64,000 bases of DNA from Augochlora pura (lineage: Eukaryota > Arthropoda > Insecta > Hymenoptera > Halictidae). Location: positions 2,976,001 through 3,040,000 of the forward strand of contig NC_135775.1 of NCBI RefSeq assembly GCF_028453695.1, in the 5' to 3' direction. Under the pieces are notes generated by a model. That model did no database searches and was not told the DNA's origin. It saw only the letters and a list, made by a program, of their open reading frames with translations. This document shows positions 62,431-64,000 of the stretch, piece by piece; positions within the stretch are counted from its first letter, which is position 1, and the number at the start of each line of letters is the position of its first letter. The translations under genes were made by a program, and so were the position numbers.

Positions 62431-63107
62431 TCAAAGTAAGAAATTCCAAACTTGGAAGACAATGGATCACTGAACAAAAACTATAGCAAAGAATCGAATG
62501 AAATTGTTAACAAACAAGACTTACTATATCAGTTGTTCGAATATATAATTATTATGCATATTAAGCGTGAAGTTGGCTGTGAAAAAAATTAGGTCTTTTG
62601 TCGGGAAGAAACGAAACGACTTTCCCAACGAACCTAATAGTACTAGCAAAGAAGCTGCTACGTCAATGGGTTAAAAATCGAACACGCGGCATCTATAATT
62701 CCGGGACTTCGTGGAACGCGTGAAATCGACGGAAGCGTCTCGGAGGGCGCGTGAAACGGATCGATCGGCCGGCACACGGATCCGGCACGGGGGGGCAACG
62801 CGAACTCGTTTTCCCACGATCGCGAGCAGATAAAGAGCCGCGGTGAGATCCGTGGTTCTGGTACGGGCTCGATTAATGAGCTCTAGCCCGGGTAGCGGCC
62901 CGAGGACAGCCATTTTCTGGCCGAGAATTAGACCACTTAGGCTCGGGGAGCGCGGCCCGCTGGTCGTTTCACGGAGTTCGCCTAACTTTTAAACGAAGGC
63001 ACGCCACTGTAATTAAACCGTGATCGATCGATCTCCGCGGGAACGACGCGGAGGGGCTGGAAAAATTGTTGGCGCCTCTTCTGGGCATACCTTGGCCCCT
63101 TCCAGAG

Positions 63108-63330
63108 AAACGGCGAGAGAACGAGAGAGAAAGGAGGAGAGAACGGGAGAGGCAAGGCGAGAGAATGGGAGAGAAAAGATGAGAGAAATAGAGAGGCAAG
63201 GGGAGAGAACGAGAGAACGATAGAGGAAAGGCGAGAGAACGAGAGTGAAGAAGATAGATAGACAGAGAGGGGGAGAGAGAATGAGGGAGGGGGGAGACGA
63301 GGCGAAGGCGAAGAGGAAGGCGGAATCAAA
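63108..63330 (+). repeat. GAGAGAACGAGAGA purine tract
   Basis: Imperfect GA-rich sequence with GAGAGAACGAGAG and GGCAAGGCGAGAGA phrases. Open frames on both strands are composition artefacts. Confidence 0.75.
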
Positions 63331-64000
63331 TTTTCACGGGGCTCCTCCTATCTTCGCGGAACATTAATTATTTCCGTGTCGGAGTTACCATTTTTCCCGG
63401 GCGAACGGAAGCGAAGGAAGACCTCGCTCTCCTCTCTCCACTCTCCTCTCTCCTCTCTCCCCCGGAGAAAAAGCCGATCATATTTTACGATTCTTTCGGG
63501 CTGCCCGGCGCCCGTCCCTTAATGACCAAATCCGGCGCGATAATCGAAGATTAATCGGCGACCGATACCGCGGGCGCGCGCGCGCGAATGCGACCGTCCG
63601 CCGATCATAATTCAAATCTCTGCGGCCGATAAAAACACCGAAGAAGGAGAAGGATTCGATTTCGTCGAAGAAGCCCCCGGAACCGGCGGAGCCCCGAAAT
63701 TAACGGGGATGGAATCTGTGCGCGCGCGGGCGGCCGCGTGTTATCCTTCGTTTTTCGCGCGCCTTGCAATATCCGGCCGCCGCCGTAATTAAAATGTCCG
63801 CCGGTTTGACTTATCGATCGCGAAAGAATCGCGGGGCGAACGGTTTCTTCGTCGCCGAATTCGCTGTATCGATGCCGGGCCGGAGTTAACCCTTTTATGG
63901 AGCGTATCAGCGAGTAGGTGACGCTGGGGTAGGGAATGCTATTAACCCTTTGCATTGCGACGTTTCATGCTGCGTTTAGCACTTATTTGTTCTTAATAAT

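Larger units (their letters stand above)
57597..64000 (-). other. Intron before the Ig2 exon (incomplete)
   Basis: Intronic sequence upstream of the Ig2 exon. No frame matching a V-type Ig1 domain of the Sidestep family was found, so the preceding exon probably lies beyond 64000. It carries two palindromic MITE copies in opposite orientation (59109-59334 and 60940-61158), GA tracts (58985-59110, 59425-59475, 63108-63330), a run of spaced CAAGT.GTATAATC-like repeats (62320-62430) and two TTAACCC ends at 63886 and 63942. The stretches 57920-58380 and 61300-61900 are AT-rich and otherwise empty. Confidence 0.65.

Noticed and set aside
61924..62674. TTAATTTACCCACTGAC and the inverse of TTAACCCATTGACG as ends of a 750-bp element
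   Set aside because: The inverted match is short and the left end lacks TTAACCC; not supportable by eye.
62671..62913. Minus-strand frame ending NYRCRVFDF, considered as the end of Ig1
   Set aside because: No splice sites in suitable places and no other Ig1 motif; the Y.C match is too short.

Overview
The window is animal nuclear DNA, most likely from a hymenopteran insect and perhaps a bee. The evidence is long introns with GT..AG junctions, strong swings between CpG-rich and AT-rich stretches, very many (GA)n/(CT)n microsatellites, and many small dispersed repeats whose ends read TTAACCCTTT. Nothing looks bacterial: there are no operons, no dense ORFs and no ribosome binding sites. A 100-base run of N at 15154-15253 marks an assembly gap. 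The species call is inference.

One gene can be supported. It lies on the minus strand and covers the whole window: six internal exons of a Sidestep-family immunoglobulin-superfamily receptor. In transcript order they are 57486-57596, 41792-41882, 40419-40531, 34644-34810, 18262-18406 and 14358-14488. All splice sites are GT-AG. The phases chain without conflict (1/1, 1/2, 2/1, 1/0, 0/1, 1/0) and give about 252 codons with no stop. They encode Ig2 (three exons), Ig3 (two exons) and the first half of Ig4. The 5' part (signal peptide, Ig1) lies to the right of the window. The rest of Ig4, Ig5, the FnIII-like part, the membrane segment and the tail lie to the left. In Drosophila, Sidestep proteins are cell-surface partners of the Beaten-path proteins and guide motor axons.

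More than 98% of the window is intron, with introns of about 15.6, 1.26, 5.6, 16.2 and 3.8 kb plus two incomplete flanking ones. They hold three groups of repeats. (1) Short TTAA-flanked elements with CCCTTT-type inverted ends (piggyBac-like MITEs by structure) include one nested inside another at 33248-33739 and one ending 28 bp from the 3' splice site of the Ig3 exon. (2) A palindromic MITE family of about 210-225 bp has copies at 37682, 59109 and 60940. (3) There are many tandem arrays: a 5-bp array of about 700 bp at 26166-26880, a 76-bp unit at 7049, a 33-bp unit beside the gap at 14941, 22-bp, 30-bp and 35-bp minisatellites, and long purine or pyrimidine tracts. Long open frames in these tracts follow from composition and are not listed as genes.

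No RNA gene, CRISPR array, intact transposase or second protein-coding gene could be supported.
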